Part shown: piece by piece, positions 1-8,739 of the stretch | How the letters are laid out: each line of letters begins with the position of its first letter | Position numbering within the stretch: the first letter of the stretch is position 1 | Assembly (NCBI GenBank): GCA_018398765.1 | Contig: JAHBMJ010002687.1 | Coordinates: 1 to 16,791, forward strand | Reading direction: 5' to 3' | Source: Chromera velia | Taxonomy: Eukaryota; Sar; Chromeraceae | DNA length: 16,791 bases | Notes under the pieces: model-generated | Told to the model about the DNA's origin: nothing | What the model saw: the letters and a program-made list of their open reading frames with translations, nothing else | Database searches by the model: none | Position numbers and translations under genes: made by a program

Positions 1-1
1 G

Positions 2-635
2 CGTTTTGATCTTGCTTTTGCTGCTAGTGAGTTGGCCTCTTTCAGTAAGACTCCGACTGAGCGTCACCTTGCTGTCATTATCACGCTGATTCGCATGCAC
101 GCAGCGTTTCCGAAAGAACTCATCTTTGTTGCCGTGTACGACCCTGAATTGCAGGTGTTTGTGGACAGTGGCTTCAGAGGAAAGACATGCTCCGCTCGTT
201 CTGCTGTGATCATTCAACTCGCTGATAGGTCTTGGTCTTTGCGGTGTTGGTTGAACATTTTGGATTGGGCCACATGCACATAAGGAAAAGCGCCTAGTCT
301 TGTCAGCTCCGGGTGGAGAGCTTCTTGCGATCCGTGCTGGTCTGAAGAGACTTCCGATGCTTGTGCGTTCTCTTCGGATTCTTTTTTCCTCTCTGCGTGT
401 TCATTTGTTTTCAGACAGTGCAACTTCTCTTGGACAGACAGAAGCAGGTGTGAGTAAGAAAGAGCAAGGTCTCACTGGAATTTTGAAGTGGTGCATTCAA
501 GAATTGAATGGAATGAACGTCGCAACCGAGCATATGTCTGGAGAGAGTGAGCAGCTTGCTGACGGTTTGACAAAATGGAAAAAGCTTGATGTAATATGGC
601 CAAAGGATTTTGTGGTGAATGGCCTTCGTAGTTAG
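2..635 (+). pseudogene. Ty1/Copia-type retrotransposon pol remnant (end of RT plus RNase H), frameshifted
   Basis: The first codons read DLAFAASELASFSKTPTERH, which fits the end of Copia reverse transcriptase (pattern DIAFAVSxLSxF..PTxxHW). RNase H follows. Its four acidic positions can be placed: D in FVDSG, E in APGGELLA, D in LFSDSATS and D in the terminal QLADGLTKW. The reading frame breaks: frame 2 is open from the window start to the TAA at 281-283, and the homologous reading continues in frame 3 from about 267 to the TAG at 633-635. Frame 3 is closed upstream by a TGA at 252-254, so an indel lies between 252 and 283. The 5' part of the element, with integrase and most of RT, lies outside the window. 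In the intact family these domains copy element RNA into DNA. This copy looks dead unless the shift is a sequencing error. Confidence 0.85.
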
Positions 636-696
636 ATCAGTTAGTTAGAGCATACGGCTGTTCTTTAGTCTGTCGACTCCTCTTCGATGAGTCACC

Positions 697-708
697 AGAG
701 GGGGGGAG
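697..708 (+). promoter_or_regulatory. Polypurine tract of the LTR retrotransposon
   Basis: A purine run (AGAGGGGGGGAG) lies 61 bp after the pol stop codon. It is followed at once by TTGAAG, a plausible LTR start. In LTR elements this tract primes plus-strand DNA synthesis and sits directly before the 3' LTR. The position and composition fit well, but the LTR cannot be confirmed without the 5' copy. Confidence 0.6.
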
Positions 709-709
709 T

Positions 710-1120
710 TGAAGATCGGGGTACTGCCGCCGTGCCGCGGGGTACTGCCGCCGCGCCGCGCCGCGCTTTAGGCCGGACTGGGGCCTCTTATGCGCATCTT
801 ATGCGCGGGACGATTATTCGCCGCGGGTTGAATAATCGCGCGGGTTGATCCATGCATGTGCGCATTTCGAGCGATTTATTTTCCATGCGATTAAGTTTTT
901 CACAGGATTCATTTGATTCATCTGTTCTGTGTGATTGACTGAGGACTGACACTTCTTCTGATCATGATCTCTGCCCATTACTGAGCTACTTAGTTTATTC
1001 TAAGTCCGGCAGCTCCGGCTAAGTCAAGAAGAAAAATCGAATAAATAAAATTTTTATTCAAATAAAATTTTGAAAGAAAAATCTTGTTGTATAATATTCA
1101 TTTTATTTATGTTGTCCTCC
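710..1120 (+). repeat. Probable 3' LTR of the Copia-like element (3' boundary unresolved)
   Basis: The sequence starts with TGAAG just after the polypurine tract. It opens with a GC-rich 21-bp tandem duplication (718-738 and 739-759, unit GGGGTACTGCCGCCG followed by T or C). A 9-bp stem-loop follows (CGATTATTC 811-819 with GAATAATCG 830-838). Further on are AATAAA-like signals at about 1040-1075. I see no clear CA end and the matching 5' LTR is not in the window, so the right boundary is only a guess placed before the next element. Confidence 0.4.
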
Positions 1121-1126
1121 ACCTAG

Positions 1127-1934
1127 GATAGGATCAGGGTTGCCGATTTTTCCGGTAGTAAAGCAAACTGATTACCGGTCAACCGGTAATTACCGGTAGA
1201 GTTGCCGGCTACTGGTAGATCGAGTCGCCGGTACCAATAGTCACTATAGTCAATCTAAGCTTTTTACGCTAGTAAGACTAGCTAACGGCAAGTTTGGCAA
1301 ACCAGATAGATCCAGATGGGCACTGTGTTACTAGCTGTGTGTGCGTAACCTAGATATATAAGTTATCCGGGTCCAACCAGAATTAATAGTACACAAGATG
1401 TATCAAGATGGCAGTCGATCAAACAGAAGCGTGTATGAGTCTTAAAAAGAACAGCTAGCATGCCTTGACTAGCCTCGACAGACATAAAATTAATTAAATT
1501 AAATGCACAGAATGGCAGAGACAAAAGTAAGTGCAAGGCAGATATACATGCCGAGATTTGGAAGACAATGAGGCAGACACAGATGTCAGCGAAGCTGAAA
1601 CTAAGATAAGGCAGGTAGAGATACCAAGATTCGAAAGGCAGTCAGACACTGACAGATAGACACAGAGTCAAACAATCAGGCAAACAGATATTTTAAATTT
1701 TTGTTTAAATTCTAACTTGATTCTTAAGTATTAAAAACGTTAAAACAAGTGTTGAAAACTGTAGATTGGGGGTTGCGCCGGGTTCCACCGCAGGCAATTT
1801 TTTTTTTTTAAGGCTTATTTTTTTTCTTATTTTTTCCCTGGCAAAGCTTAGTAATTGGAGTCAATTACTGGTAATCCGGTAATTACTGGTAGAGAGGGGT
1901 CATTACCGGATAAAAAAGCAACCCTGGATAGGAT
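1127..1934. mobile_element. Non-autonomous hAT-type DNA transposon with 8-bp target duplication
   Basis: The element runs 1135-1926 (792 bp). Its ends are inverted: the left end starts CAGGGTTGC and the right end, on the other strand, also starts CAGGGTTGC. The two ends agree at 19 of the first 23 positions, including a shared TCCGGTA block. The flanks 1127-1134 and 1927-1934 are both GATAGGAT. An 8-bp duplication and ends of the form YARNG (CAGGG) are the hAT signature. ACCGGT-type motifs are clustered just inside the ends (1174, 1182, 1192; related CCGGTAATTAC near 1876), as expected for subterminal transposase sites. No long open frame lies inside, so it would need a transposase from elsewhere. 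Confidence 0.85.
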
Positions 1935-2086
1935 AAGATTTGTATTCCGGGTTCCCCCGTGGTCCACTCCAGTAGTATTTATACATTCTTTTAAAAATTA
2001 TACTCAACGTACATATGGAATTGGTTGCTAATTTATACTGATCATAATACTATATAACACATAATCTCTAGCATAATCAATACTTA

Positions 2087-2109
2087 GATATTGATTTATA
2101 GTCAATATC
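2087..2109. repeat. Small AT-rich inverted repeat
   Basis: GATATTGA (2087-2094) and TCAATATC (2102-2109) form a perfect 8-bp stem with a 7-nt loop. The surrounding 1935-2354 is AT-rich spacer with no coding signal. Function unknown. Confidence 0.3.
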
Positions 2110-2498
2110 GTAGCCATGTTATTTATATAACTAGTTACATAATTGGGTCGTAGATGTTCGTAGTGTTCTATACTACTCCAATACGATTCGTTCTGAGTAA
2201 TAACAGAATTGTATAATTATTAAGGTATAATCAGTTGTCCTAGAGTTGTATGTAGCTGCGCAGATAATAGGATTGAGGGTTTATTTCAGTGTTTTTGCAG
2301 GTTTAAGAACTTACGATGGGAAGGTTCTTGATTTTTAGGGTCTTGATCGAGGGTCCAGGGTTTAGTGACCAGATTTGATTTGATAGGATTTGATTTGATT
2401 TGAGCTTTAAGCTCAAATCTGACCAGATTTGAATTTAAGTAGATTTGAGGTTAAAGTCTAGACGTCACTCTTGACAGCATTGAAGACGACATAACACA

Positions 2499-2979
2499 GT
2501 CGACACCCTAGGTGTGGTTTCAATATATATTATATTTTCTCAAGTTTGAAGATATAATATAAATATATAATATAATAATTAAATTAACTTCATATGCTTT
2601 CATACTATAGAGAATTAATCTATAATATTAATATACGCATCGTTACATGAACCTATATACTTAGGTGGCTTTCTCCCTACCGGCCGTGTGCTTCAAACTT
2701 ATAGTAATCGCTGCGCTGCATACAATTATAAATGCCTTGTATAGAAGAGTTATTCAAGAGATTCAAAATAAAGAAGACTACTGAAAGAACTAGACAATAT
2801 TATCATGATAATGATTCCTAGTCAGAATCTAACTGTGATTATCCTAGATGAAGATACTAGTGAGTTTGCACAATGATGATTCTACTATAAATAATGATAT
2901 TATTATATTATATATTTATATCACTCAGCCCATGATATAATATAAAAATATATATTGAAACCATTCCTAGGTCGACACC
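2499..2979. mobile_element. AT-rich MITE with 24-bp inverted ends and 9-bp target duplication
   Basis: The element runs 2508-2970 (463 bp). The left end is CTAGGTGT followed by GGTTTCAATATATATT. The right end, read on the other strand, is CTAGGAAT followed by the same 16 bases, so 22 of 24 positions match. The direct repeat GTCGACACC flanks it at 2499-2507 and 2971-2979. A 9-bp duplication is typical of Mutator-like elements, but the end sequence alone does not prove the superfamily. The interior is strongly AT-rich with no coding potential. It lies wholly inside the TAGTG element, so it inserted later. Confidence 0.8.
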
Positions 2980-3181
2980 GCTAGCAAATCCTAGAAAGCC
3001 CTAGAGACAAGAAAATCATTAAAAACTAGACTAAAAGCTAAATTAAGACTCTCTAAATTATAATGAGCCATTGTTAAAGCTAAGAGCTAAGCCTTACATA
3101 AGTTAAGAGCTTACAATTACATTACTCCCTCTTTTTGCAGACCACACTTTCTTCGCATAGCCGGCAGTATGGTGATGATGA

Positions 3182-3516
3182 TGATTGAGGGTTAAATCCT
3201 AGATCTAGCGACGCCAGATCCCAAGCCACTAACAAGGCTTTGAAGATAACCTAGAACACATATTCATGGGGGCGGGGATGAGGAAGTCTGCATGCATGCC
3301 AATCAGATCGATTCGCCTCAAGGCATACCACATCTGTGGACGCGCATAGAAACATCTTGTTGATCTACTAATGTGGCCTTCTTTTGTTATGACCTGTGGG
3401 AATGTTTGACATCGTTGATCGGTTTGATAAAGGGGGACCCAAGAAGGGCCTAAGGCAAAGAAAGAAGCGTAAAAACTGCCACAAGACAATGGAGAACCAC
3501 TTCAAACCCTCAATCA
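3182..3516. repeat. Segment bounded by a 12-bp inverted repeat (TGATTGAGGGTT)
   Basis: TGATTGAGGGTT (3182-3193) recurs inverted at 3505-3516, bounding 335 bp inside the TAGTG element. I see no matching target duplication, so calling it a further nested transposon is speculative. The core GATTGAGGGTT also occurs at 2271-2281 and 14099-14109. Confidence 0.35.
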
Positions 3517-3632
3517 AAAGTTGAATGTCTGGAAAATAGACTGGATAACCTCTTTTTCACTGAACAGACATTTAGAAAAGCTTTTGGGCGTTCACATTCA
3601 TGTAAAATCGATGAAAAAAACTTTTTATGATC

Positions 3633-3651
3633 TTTTTTTTTTTTTTTTTTT
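3633..3651. repeat. Poly-T tract (T19) followed by a small hairpin
   Basis: Nineteen T residues are followed by CGCAC (3653-3657), a six-A loop and GTGCG (3664-3668). It lies inside the TAGTG element. It looks like a homopolymer with a chance stem; no function is claimed. Confidence 0.5.
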
Positions 3652-3910
3652 GCGCACAAAAAAGTGCGAAGACTCATTTGAGAGACTGGATGACGGATTG
3701 ACCTCGAAGATTTGAGGTTAAAGGGTGAGATTTGAAGTAGATTTGATAGGATTTGATAAGCCCTATCATGCTAAAGTTTCTCAGGCTTAAGATTCGATTT
3801 GAGATTAAGCCCTACTTTAAATCAAATCAAATTAAATCAAATCTGGTCACTACCGGGGTTGATCTGAAGTCAGATGGATTTTTCTGATGCTTCTGGAAGA
3901 CTTGGATATT

Positions 3911-3998
3911 TTTAAGTCTTTCGCTTGTCTTTCAGTCTATGTGACAGGCCACCATTCAAGTCTTTCATCAGTCTTTCACTCTAAGGTCTTTTATTAAA
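3911..3998. repeat. Cluster of GTCTTT hexamers
   Basis: GTCTTT occurs five times in under 90 bp, beginning near 3917 and ending near 3991, with spacers of varying length. It lies directly downstream of the tRNA-like sequence when that is read on the minus strand, and could be the body of a tRNA-derived SINE. No second copy is in the window to define a unit. Confidence 0.35.
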
Positions 3999-4005
3999 AA
4001 AGGCA

Positions 4006-4079
4006 GGATGCTTGGTCTCGAATCGTAGACCTTCAGCATGCTATAGGCAATTGCTCTACCAACTACACTGGTATATAGT
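4006..4079 (-). pseudogene. tRNA-like sequence (degenerate tRNA or SINE head)
   Basis: On the minus strand, CAGTGTAGTTGG (4070-4059) matches the tRNA A box except for its first base. It continues into TAGAGC, as in a D arm. GATTCGAGACC (4024-4014) matches the B box GWTTCRANNC at the right distance. The acceptor, anticodon and T stems pair poorly when folded by eye, and the anticodon loop is unclear. It is therefore unlikely to be a working tRNA. A tRNA pseudogene or the RNA polymerase III promoter head of a SINE fits better. Confidence 0.5.
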
Positions 4080-4837
4080 TTCTTTAAAGAGATATTTTCT
4101 ATCCTGAATGTTCTTTTGCATGATTTTTCTAGGTTTTTCTATTTCTTTGTTTTCAATGATGCTACACAATGCTACTTTATTTGTTTATCTTCATCATTTC
4201 TTTTTGTTTTGGTATTTTTCCTTTTATTTCTTTTTTTATTTTAGTTTGGGGTTCGAGTAAGACATAACATGTGCCCCCTTTCAAGTTTGGGGTTCCACGC
4301 CCAAATAAATTTGACCTATACAGTGAATGAGTAAAAACAACTTTGGCCCCTACAAGTCGCTATTTTGGCTAAATCTAAGGCTAAATGAACTGATTTTTCT
4401 TCCATAATATTTCATGTTAAGGACATTTAAAGACATGCAGGTTCGATCATTCCTGGATGTTCAGACTCAATCAGAGGAAGTCGATCACTTGGCTAGTCAC
4501 TTGAAAGGCCCAAACCGACAGAAGCATGCACAAAGCTGCAATTCAGCTCAAGTCTAGGCTCAAGTACATGCAAGTCAACGGCTTTTGCGTCCATGCAGGC
4601 ATGGGTGTGCACATGCCCGTCGCTCAGTCAATCCCGTTCATGTACCTGTCACGCTTTCTTTTCTTTCTTTCTTTTTTTTTTCGATTTTTAGTTAGCGCGA
4701 GTTTTTTTTCTTGAAAACTTGATTAAAATCACTCAAAATTTCCCGCCGCATGAACAAAATTTTCTTTTCTTCGTTTAAGATAAAAGAAATCTCTGCATGC
4801 GCACACGGCCGGCTCCTTTAGGTCTCTGCGCCTTTAT
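4080..4837. other. T-rich spacer without a supported gene
   Basis: The stretch is rich in T runs on the plus strand. AGTTTGGGGTTC occurs twice, at 4243-4254 and 4284-4295. The open frame at 4526-4714 ends in phenylalanine and leucine from T runs and is not convincing. The part nearest 4838 is probably 3' flank of the minus-strand gene that follows. Confidence 0.5.
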
Positions 4838-5585
4838 TCAGGCGCTTTTATTTCCGTTTTCTTCTCTTTTTCCTTCCTTCTCCTTCCCTCTTCTCTCTCC
4901 CCTCTCCCCTTTCCTTCCCTCACTTCTCTGTTCTCTTGATGTGCATCTCGGGCTCCTTGGGGGCGAAGCAGCGGTAGTCGGGCCGGCCCGCAGGGAAACG
5001 GAGAATCCGAGGGGGTCAACGACCGAGTTGGGGAGTCCAGTGGGGTAAGGGAGGGTGATGTTCATGTTGGGCTTGGACTGGCGGGGCCGGTAGGTCCTCT
5101 TCGGTTTCTGCTTCTGCTTCTTGAGAGGCCGGAGAGGTGCATCTTCGTCTTCGGAGAGGAGTTCCCCCTCCTCCACCTCTTCCTCGGGGGGAATGCCGAA
5201 CTTCTCGATGGAGAGGGATGAGTTCTTGTTCTCCTTCTCCTTCTGTGAAGCAGCAAGAGAAGCCGTTGTCTTTTTTTCTCTCTCCTTCAACCGCTCGACT
5301 TCTTTCTGTACTTCCAGCAACTGCAAAAAGAAGAGGAAAGCCGAAAACACACAATGTAAAAGAGTGACATTGAGGAGTACTTTTCGATTTGGAAAATGCA
5401 GAGAAAACCCTTCACGATGAATTTGATTGGACAACACCACGAAACACAACTACACGCGCATGCGCCGAGAGTGGGGAGAGAATTCGGCAAACTTTGTTCC
5501 TCTCTACTTTGACTGCCTTTCTGACCTCCTGGCGATCTCTCTCTTCACGCTTCTCTGCTTCGGAATCCGCCACCCGTTCGTCTGC
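4838..5585 (-). CDS. 3' exons of an unrecognised charged coiled-coil protein gene (5' end not found)
   Basis: Two exons are well supported. Exon 5585-5508 encodes 26 residues (ADERVADSEAEKREERDRQE and on), entered after CTTGCAG and left at GTAGAG. Exon 5320-4838 starts after the strong acceptor TTCTTTTTGCAG. Both junctions are in phase 0, and the intron (5507-5321) is 187 bp. The product opens with a heptad-like coiled coil through LLEVQKEVERLKEREKK. An acidic stretch (PPEEEVEEGELLSEDEDAP) and a basic, possibly nuclear-targeting segment (LKKQKQKPKRTYRPRQ) come next, then NITLPYPTGLP. The last 50 or so residues to the stop at 4838 are purine-rich low complexity. Another frame over 4979-4920 gives a more protein-like tail, so the true stop may be 4920. 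GAG/GTCAGA inside the first exon is an alternative donor. I do not recognise the family. Confidence 0.7.
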
Positions 5586-5593
5586 CTGCAAGT

Positions 5594-5595
<2 letters not shown>

Positions 5596-5657
<62 letters not shown>
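5596..5657. repeat. (GA)n microsatellite forming an intron's pyrimidine tract
   Basis: About 30 GA units with one interruption (GAAAGAG near 5626). On the minus strand, the direction of the gene, it reads (CT)n and ends about 4 nt before the CTTGCAG acceptor of exon 5585-5508. It therefore serves as that intron's polypyrimidine tract. The intron's upstream donor is uncertain: GTAATC near 5674 is one candidate, giving a short intron, and a longer intron is also possible. Confidence 0.8.
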
Positions 5658-5659
<2 letters not shown>

Positions 5660-6119
5660 AAAGACAGATGTTGATTACCTGTAGAGGGACAGGATTGTAC
5701 CCAGGAGAAGAAGAAGACGGGCGTAGGGTCAAGCAAGCGGTAGGCAAACCGTGCAGGACAGGTGTGGACAGAAACAAAGTGCCAAAGATTCTTTTGAAAA
5801 CAAAAACCGACCGCCTTCCGGCTCCGTCCTCTGTTTTTGTCCGCAACTGCACACCCAAAGAAACACACATGCATGCAGGCACATATAGTAAGGGAGGGAG
5901 AAAGAGAGCTAGTCAGCAGGAAGCTCAAATAAGCGAAAGCTTTTCAGCAAGAGGATTGATGCCATCCAACGGAACGGATGCAAAGGAAGAATTCGGACCG
6001 ATAAAGAACATGCACTCTTCGGCTTCAGACGTTCGACATAGATGAACAAGCAGACGTATGTGCAGATGTACAGACCGACCAACAGATTACAAGTTCTTCT
6101 ATTCTTCACATATAAAACC

Positions 6120-6305
6120 AGTACACACGGACAAACAGACGGACTATGTGGTCCTCTTTTTTTCTTCTTTTTCAGAGAGACTATATCGTCTTTTCTTTTC
6201 CTTTTTCTCTTTCTTCATTCTCTCCTGCTTTTCAGACAGATAGACAGACAGACAGACAGACCGACAGACAGACAGACAGACAGACAGACAGGCAAGCAGA
6301 CATGA
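6120..6305. repeat. Smaller copy of the CAGA / CTATAT / pyrimidine compound repeat
   Basis: The order is ACAGACGGACTATG, T and C tract, AGAGAGACTATATCG, a second T and C tract containing TTCTTCATT, then (CAGA)n at 6233-6300 with CCGA and GGCA variants. The same module order occurs in the large array at 8740-9780. Open reading frames across it, such as long CLSV repeats on the minus strand, are artefacts of the tetranucleotide. Confidence 0.75.
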
Positions 6306-6516
6306 AACAAACACGCTGACAGATGAACAGACACCACTGCAGACGGGCACAAGGGGCTTGCAGTATGCATGAATTGGGCAAACGACGGCAGAAGATCGAC
6401 CTCTGGGCTTGATGTCCATTCCCCATGCACATATACATACACAGCTTCATGCAGGCAGCAAAGCCAAAAGAGCAACCTCCATTCGAGTTTGCCTACCAAA
6501 CTCGAGACCGACATAC

Positions 6517-6558
6517 CAAGTCGCTAAGGATGTTGTACATGGGCCTTAGGACAGGATT
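6517..6558 (-). CDS. Candidate 42-nt upstream exon of the coiled-coil gene
   Basis: On the minus strand GTTTGCAG is followed by 42 nt reading NPVLRPMYNILSDL and then a good donor, GTATGT. Both ends are in phase 0, which matches the exon starting at 5585. The pyrimidine tract before the acceptor is weak and so short a stretch can arise by chance. This is a hypothesis only. Confidence 0.25.
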
Positions 6559-6559
6559 C

Positions 6560-8140
6560 TGCAAACGCGCGTGCACAAGTACAAGTAGATGCAAAGAGGG
6601 AATGTTTAAATTTGCCCCGACGAACGCACGGGATTTCGCTTTTGGCGTGCATCTTGGCCTTTCCCTGGGAAAAGGCCGGTGGTGGAATAACAGGACAAAG
6701 ATCGATCAGGATCGGACCCGCATCATGTAAGTGAAGAACTAAAAAGACCTGCAGAGTGCAACAGCCACTCTTCACTTGTTTGTGCGAGGTGACCACCGCA
6801 CAGCCTCACAAAAGAGAAGAGACTCGTGTACCATTACGACAAAGAGACAGAAGACAGGCGCCTCTCCATATGCAGTATAGGTCCGGACAGGAATTAAAGG
6901 AAGGAAGTGGAAAAGGATCATGTGGCAGTATGCTTGTGAAGTGAATTGCCCCCTCTCCCCCTCCCCCAGAACAACTGACCTTCTTACTCTACTCGATCAT
7001 TTCTGTCGTTACCAAAGGTACCGCTTTCTCACGTTTGTCTGAGGCCACAAGAAAGAAGGCAAGTGTATTCGTTCGTGTGCATTCCGTGTAGTTGCGATCC
7101 TCCAAACATTGTGTGACTCACTCACGGTGTGCATGAGATCACGAAAGCATTGCTAAGGGTCATACGCAAGCGCATAGAAGCACTTCCCCCAACCCAGCTA
7201 CGAAAATTGGCCTGGCGGGAGCACATTTTTCTCAAGAGCTTTCCACAAGAACGGAGTCAAGAGTTCCAAAAGAACGGGCGAGACTACGGCTCGACTATAA
7301 GAGGAAAGAAACGATGGCACCAAAAACGGTCGTCACTTCACAGGGTGATGGAGGGCTCTGCCAGCAGACAGACAGACAGAAACATGCACACGGAGAGAGC
7401 TGGAAACACATGGAGTTCGTGCTCAGACTACTCACCGTCTCGTTCCGACCCTTGGACTGATTGCCTGCAACAAGGATATTAAGGAGCAGGCAAAAGAGAG
7501 GCAGGAATTTGACGCCGTTGTCGTGTGTATGAAAGGAAAGAAGGTCGAAACGGGGCAACAATCGACATTACACGCTGCACGAGCAGTCTGTACTGGCAGC
7601 GAACAACTGGAGCGCAAACGGAATGTGGAAATACGACGTGAAGCGATAAAACACATACACAGAAACTAGAAAAGAAGGTTATACGCAAATGGTCCATAGT
7701 TTTCTGTCTTGTTCGCAGGGATACTGGGTAATTAAGGCAGAGGGAAGGAGGGGGACGTTGTCACTTTGCATGGAGCGCCTGTAAACTGACCTCTCATCTT
7801 TGACAGGACACAGGCGTTGAATCGAAATCCACTACTGTTCGATCGACCGAGTCAGCACATGTTGATCGAACGCTAGAATTCTCGAGAGAGCTGCTTCTAG
7901 CTGAGCGTCTGTGTCGTTCTGAGTCCGATCAAAGTGTTAAAAATATATGTTTTTGTCAAAAAAAAAATGTAAACAAGTCATGCAGATCGCGCGCCTTGCG
8001 CGCGGAAGTATAAGTCTGGTACAGTGGATCTGCAGTAAAAAACTTCGGATTTAACTTCGGCTCCTTTATTCAAGTGCGCGACTTTCCTAGACTTTCCGCT
8101 ATAAAAGTGGAACATTTTTTCTAAAGATTCGTACAGCAGG
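6560..8140. other. Intron or spacer with no confirmed gene
   Basis: This may belong to the 5' part of the minus-strand coiled-coil gene. Minus-strand splice-like sites exist: acceptor CTTTCTTGTGGCCTCAG near 7029, and donors GTGAGT near 7127 and GTCAGT near 6977. I could not chain them into a consistent reading frame. A short (CAGA)n lies at about 7365-7380. Plus-strand frames at 7129-7482, and another one shifted from it and ending near 7667, are open but carry no recognisable motif. GTTCGATC (7837-7844) and GATCGAAC (7863-7870) form an inverted repeat. Confidence 0.4.
7987..8003. repeat. GC hairpin (CGCGCGC-CTT-GCGCGCG)
   Basis: A perfect 7-bp stem with a CTT loop, in otherwise AT-rich sequence. 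Nearby, AACTTCGG is repeated directly at 8041 and 8053. The region 8004-8740 holds no supported gene; it is AT-rich, with an A run at 8463-8476. The open frame 8153-8353 shows no recognisable domain. Confidence 0.4.
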
Positions 8141-8739
8141 TTCAATAGGGGGGTGATAGAATATTTTGTGAATAACTTTTTCCCCCCTTACGCTTTTAAA
8201 GTTTATCTGAATCAAAAGGGCGCAATGCACGTGCCAATATACGTTAATACGTGCGTCAAGTCTCACAAAAATACAAATACATCCATATCAAAGCATGTTT
8301 GTGACTCATCTAAATCGTTTTCCATCCATTTGTGCTGTTGTAAAACATCATAGCACTAGCCATAGCAAGACAAAGACGACTCAGGGGCACTGCAAGAAGT
8401 TTTGCGTAGCGTGAAGCTTCATGACGATTGTGTCTACAGCGCTAGCTCTTTCTTTTATCATCAAAAAAAAAAAAAATGGTAATTAATTATCATATGATTA
8501 GTGACCAATCTATATTAAAAGCTTTAGATGATATGTAATCCTATCCTATCTCATCCTATATAAATGTTAGAAACGTGTTTTTCATCATTTTTTATATTAG
8601 CTAGCTAGAAACTAGGCTAGAAGCGCTTACTGAGACTTTCTTGAAGATCTTCCTATGAATTTCACTAAGAATTACATAAGGTTTTTTTATATCAATTAAC
8701 ATACCCGCAAAAAACTTTTTGGACCTCGATCCAACACAA

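Larger units (their letters stand above)
2355..3860. mobile_element. Second hAT-like non-autonomous element (TAGTG ends), interrupted by a nested MITE
   Basis: The ends are inverted: TAGTGACCAGATTTGATTT at 2363-2381 is exactly reversed at 3834-3852, and an imperfect GATTTGATTTGATTT continuation follows on both sides. The flanks are CCAGGGTT (2355-2362) and CCGGGGTT (3853-3860), an 8-bp duplication with one mismatch. TAGTG fits the hAT end rule YARNG. The element is 1490 bp including the 463-bp MITE at 2508-2970. Both arms carry AGATTTGAGGTTAAAG in the same orientation (about 2443 and 3707). No transposase coding is visible; the short open frames at 3229-3489 (minus) and 3521-3715 (plus) resemble nothing I know. 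The hAT placement is an inference from the ends and the imperfect duplication. Confidence 0.65.

Noticed and set aside
3229-3489. 86-residue minus-strand frame inside the hAT-like element
   Set aside because: No resemblance to a transposase or other family; the size is expected by chance.
4838-5354. Plus-strand and other minus-strand frames overlapping the coiled-coil exon
   Set aside because: They are shadows of the real exon in GC-rich codon sequence, with serine- or arginine-rich low complexity.
5412-5882. Single minus-strand reading frame joining PGYNPVPLQ, Ser-Leu repeats and the 26-residue exon
   Set aside because: The Ser-Leu run is the (CT)n intron tract. The PGYNPVPLQ stretch could be an exon ending at GTAATC, but its own sequence also looks like a pyrimidine tract plus acceptor, so I did not call it.
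7129-7667. Two overlapping plus-strand frames, one reading KDIKEQAKERQEFDAVVV
   Set aside because: Open for about 100 codons but without recognisable motif, start context or splice partners, and the other strand is equally open.
8018-8060. TACAGTGGATCTGCAG followed by repeated AACTTCGG as a Tc1/mariner or pogo-like end
   Set aside because: I found no inverted partner (CCACTGTA) in the window and no paired TA duplication.
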